DNA of 6,285 bases from Candidatus Methanoprimaticola hominis (GTDB lineage Archaea; Thermoplasmatota; Thermoplasmata; Methanomassiliicoccales; Methanomethylophilaceae): NCBI GenBank assembly GCA_006954465.1, contig LVVU01000070.1, positions 1 to 6,285 of the forward strand, read 5' to 3'. The notes under the pieces were generated by a model. The model searched no databases and was not told where the DNA came from. It was given only the letters and a program-made list of their open reading frames with translations. The position numbers and the translations under genes were made by a program. Every line of letters starts with the position of its first letter. The stretch's first letter is position 1. This document shows positions 4,942 to 6,285 of this stretch, piece after piece.

Positions 4942-5234
4942 ACATGTACGTAAGGTTGCACACGCACGGGGACGAGAGGATAGTCGCGGCCTGCGACGAG
5001 GACATACTCGGGAAGACGTTCAGAGAGGGGCAGGCCAAGATCACGGTCCACGAGGACTTCTACATGGGCGAGTCCCTGGAGGAGGAGGCCTTCATCCAGA
5101 GGCTCGGAATCGCCACGATCATCAATCTCGTGGGGAACGAGGTCGTCGACCTCGCCATCCGCGAGGGCTTCGTCTCCCCGGACGCGGTCATGGTGATCGG
5201 CGGCGTGAAGCACGCTCAGGCGGTGTTGATGTGA
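4938..5234 (+). CDS. DUF424 family protein, 98 aa
   Basis: Small archaeal conserved protein of the DUF424 family; its biochemical role is not established. Family features visible are the N-terminus MYVRLHTHGDERIVAACDEDILGKTF, the central EDFYMGESLEEEAFIQRL, IINLVGNEVVDLAI, and the C-terminal VMVIGGVKHAQAVLM, where the GV-HAQ block is the most typical. The protein is compact and soluble, with no cysteine clusters or membrane segments. The ATG at 4938 overlaps the mcm stop as ATGA; a second ATG at 4944 (starting MYVRL) is equally consistent with the family N-terminus. The stop overlaps the nmd3 GTG start by 4 nt (GTGA). Its place beside nmd3 suggests a role near translation or ribosome assembly, which is an inference from context. 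Confidence 0.9.
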   Translation: MNMYVRLHTHGDERIVAACDEDILGKTFREGQAKITVHEDFYMGESLEEEAFIQRLGIATIINLVGNEVVDLAIREGFVSPDAVMVIGGVKHAQAVLM

Positions 5235-6277
5235 ACTTCTGCGTCAAATGCGGCGTCGAGTGCGAGGAGTCCCTCGACGGGCTCTGCATCGACTGCTGGC
5301 TGGCGGGAAGGCAGCTCGTCGACCTCCCCCACCATGTCGACCTCCACCTATGCACCAACTGCCGCGAGTACGACTTCGGCGGAAGGTGGGTCAAGCGCGA
5401 TCCCATGGTCGCCATCCAGGATGCCGCGATCGATGCGCTGATGGCCGTGAAGGGCGCGGAGGTCGTCTCCGTATCCTCCTATGTGGAGGAGCAGGACCCC
5501 AGGGCGTTCGCCGTCACCGTCCATGCGGACTGCGACGTCATGGGATATGCCGCCGAAGGGGAGGCGTCCACCACCGTCAGGATCAAGAACACGGTCTGCA
5601 GGCGCTGCTCCAGGCAGCTGGGCAGCTACTACGAGGCGATCCTGCAGATCCGCACCGTCTCGGGGAAGCTGGACGACGCCACCCGCGAGGAGGCGCTCGC
5701 CATGACCGAGAACTCCGTCGCCAGGCAGGCGGTCAACAACCGCCAGCTGTTCATCACGAAGATGGAGCTCGTCACCGGAGGGGTGGACGTGTATCTGTCG
5801 TCCATAGCATTGGGCAAATCCCTCGCGAAGGAGCTGGCGGAGTCGTTCTGCGCCGAGACCAAGGAGTCTCCGAAGCTCGTAGGGCAGACCACCGACGGGC
5901 AGGACATGTACCGTCTGACCTATCTGGTCCGTCTCCCGGACTACAGGACCGGGGATGTCGTCGTGTTCCAGGGCAGGCACTGCGTGCTGACCCGCGTCAA
6001 CGGGAACGGCGGAAGGTTGGTCGACCTGTCCGATTTCAGGGACCGTTCGGTGCGCCGTGCGGACATGACAGCCATCAAGCTCTACGAGAAGTCGTCCGAT
6101 CTGGCCGATGCCACGGTCGTGAACCGCTCCGGCACCGAGATCCAGGTCCTGGACCCCAGCAGCTATGCGACGGTGGATCTGAAGGTCCCGGCCGATGCCG
6201 AGATCGGGGAGACTGTGAAGGTCGTCCGCGTCGAGGACGTCCTCTACTACGTTCCCGGACGTCAGGTCCGGGGATGA
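5231..6277 (+). CDS. nmd3: Nmd3-like protein (archaeal homologue of the 60S export adaptor), 348 aa
   Basis: Archaeal Nmd3. The eukaryotic protein binds the late pre-60S subunit over its tRNA sites and acts in export and final maturation; archaea have no nucleus, so a role in large-subunit maturation or quality control is inferred. Four CxxC pairs are seen: FCVKCG (C4, C7), CIDC (C19, C22), LCTNC (C41, C44) and VCRRC (C123, C126). This fits the two zinc-binding units typical of the Nmd3 N-terminal region. The second half has the beta-rich GDVVVFQGRHCVLTRVNG (SH3/KOW-like) and a final small barrel ending VLYYVPGRQ, as in the eIF5A-like part of the family. The GTG start at 5231 overlaps the previous stop (GTGA); AGGCGGTG at 5218-5225 is a partial Shine-Dalgarno with correct spacing, and no in-frame ATG lies nearby upstream. 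Length is typical. Confidence 0.93.
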   Translation: MNFCVKCGVECEESLDGLCIDCWLAGRQLVDLPHHVDLHLCTNCREYDFGGRWVKRDPMVAIQDAAIDALMAVKGAEVVSVSSYVEEQDPRAFAVTVHADCDVMGYAAEGEASTTVRIKNTVCRRCSRQLGSYYEAILQIRTVSGKLDDATREEALAMTENSVARQAVNNRQLFITKMELVTGGVDVYLSSIALGKSLAKELAESFCAETKESPKLVGQTTDGQDMYRLTYLVRLPDYRTGDVVVFQGRHCVLTRVNGNGGRLVDLSDFRDRSVRRADMTAIKLYEKSSDLADATVVNRSGTEIQVLDPSSYATVDLKVPADAEIGETVKVVRVEDVLYYVPGRQVRG

Positions 6278-6285
6278 AGACAAAT
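6274..6285 (+). CDS. Possible first codons of the next operon gene (partial)
   Basis: The nmd3 stop overlaps an ATG (ATGA) that opens M-K-T-N to the window edge. The same 4-nt overlap occurs at other junctions in this operon, so a further co-translated gene is likely. Only four codons are visible and the product cannot be named. Confidence 0.4.

Noticed and set aside
5348..6283. 311-codon open frame on the minus strand opposite nmd3
   Set aside because: It is a mirror of nmd3 with the same Asp/Gly/Val/Leu/Arg bias and no domain signature.
1..6285. CRISPR array, insertion sequence, tRNA, integrase or other mobile element, and inteins in MCM
   Set aside because: No repeated spacer units, terminal inverted repeats, transposase motifs or tRNA-like folds were seen, and the MCM motifs are uninterrupted. 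The window looks like core chromosome.

Overview
This window reads as GC-rich archaeal chromosome. The evidence is an MCM replicative helicase, Tsr3, Nmd3 and a DUF424 protein, together with TATA-like (box A) promoters, signs of leaderless starts, AGG-rich arginine codon use and a box C/D guide RNA. The gene set and style fit a euryarchaeon of the Thermoplasmatota / Methanomassiliicoccales kind. That placement is from memory of the families and is not proven here.

Layout. On the minus strand, the left edge holds the first 230 codons of a 3-hexulose-6-phosphate synthase gene that runs off the window and looks fused to a further domain. Just upstream of it on the same strand, in what would otherwise pass as an empty divergent intergenic region, lies a 60-nt candidate box C/D sRNA (743-802). 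It has a perfect terminal stem, C, C' and D boxes, two 12-nt guides and a well placed box A. Its D guide would direct 2'-O-methylation to the 16S rRNA nucleotide equivalent to E. coli C1402.

All other genes are on the plus strand. They are a small zinc-ribbon/TM2 membrane protein (919-1314), followed by a perfect 9-bp hairpin. Next is a two-gene unit: a low-molecular-weight phosphatase-fold protein that has lost its catalytic Cys and Arg (1410-1892), overlapping tsr3 (1889-2437). After a 171-nt structured gap comes a tight operon: a 78-aa winged-helix-like protein, mcm, DUF424, nmd3, and the first codons of another gene. Each overlaps the next by 1 to 4 nt.

How it works together. The mcm operon joins DNA replication to ribosome biogenesis (Nmd3). 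The candidate sRNA and Tsr3 would both modify small-subunit rRNA around the P site, and Nmd3 in eukaryotes binds the large subunit across its tRNA sites. The window therefore mixes carbon metabolism, replication and ribosome maturation. Its least expected contents are the unannotated guide RNA, the apparently dead phosphatase paralogue coupled to tsr3, and the small winged-helix protein in front of mcm.
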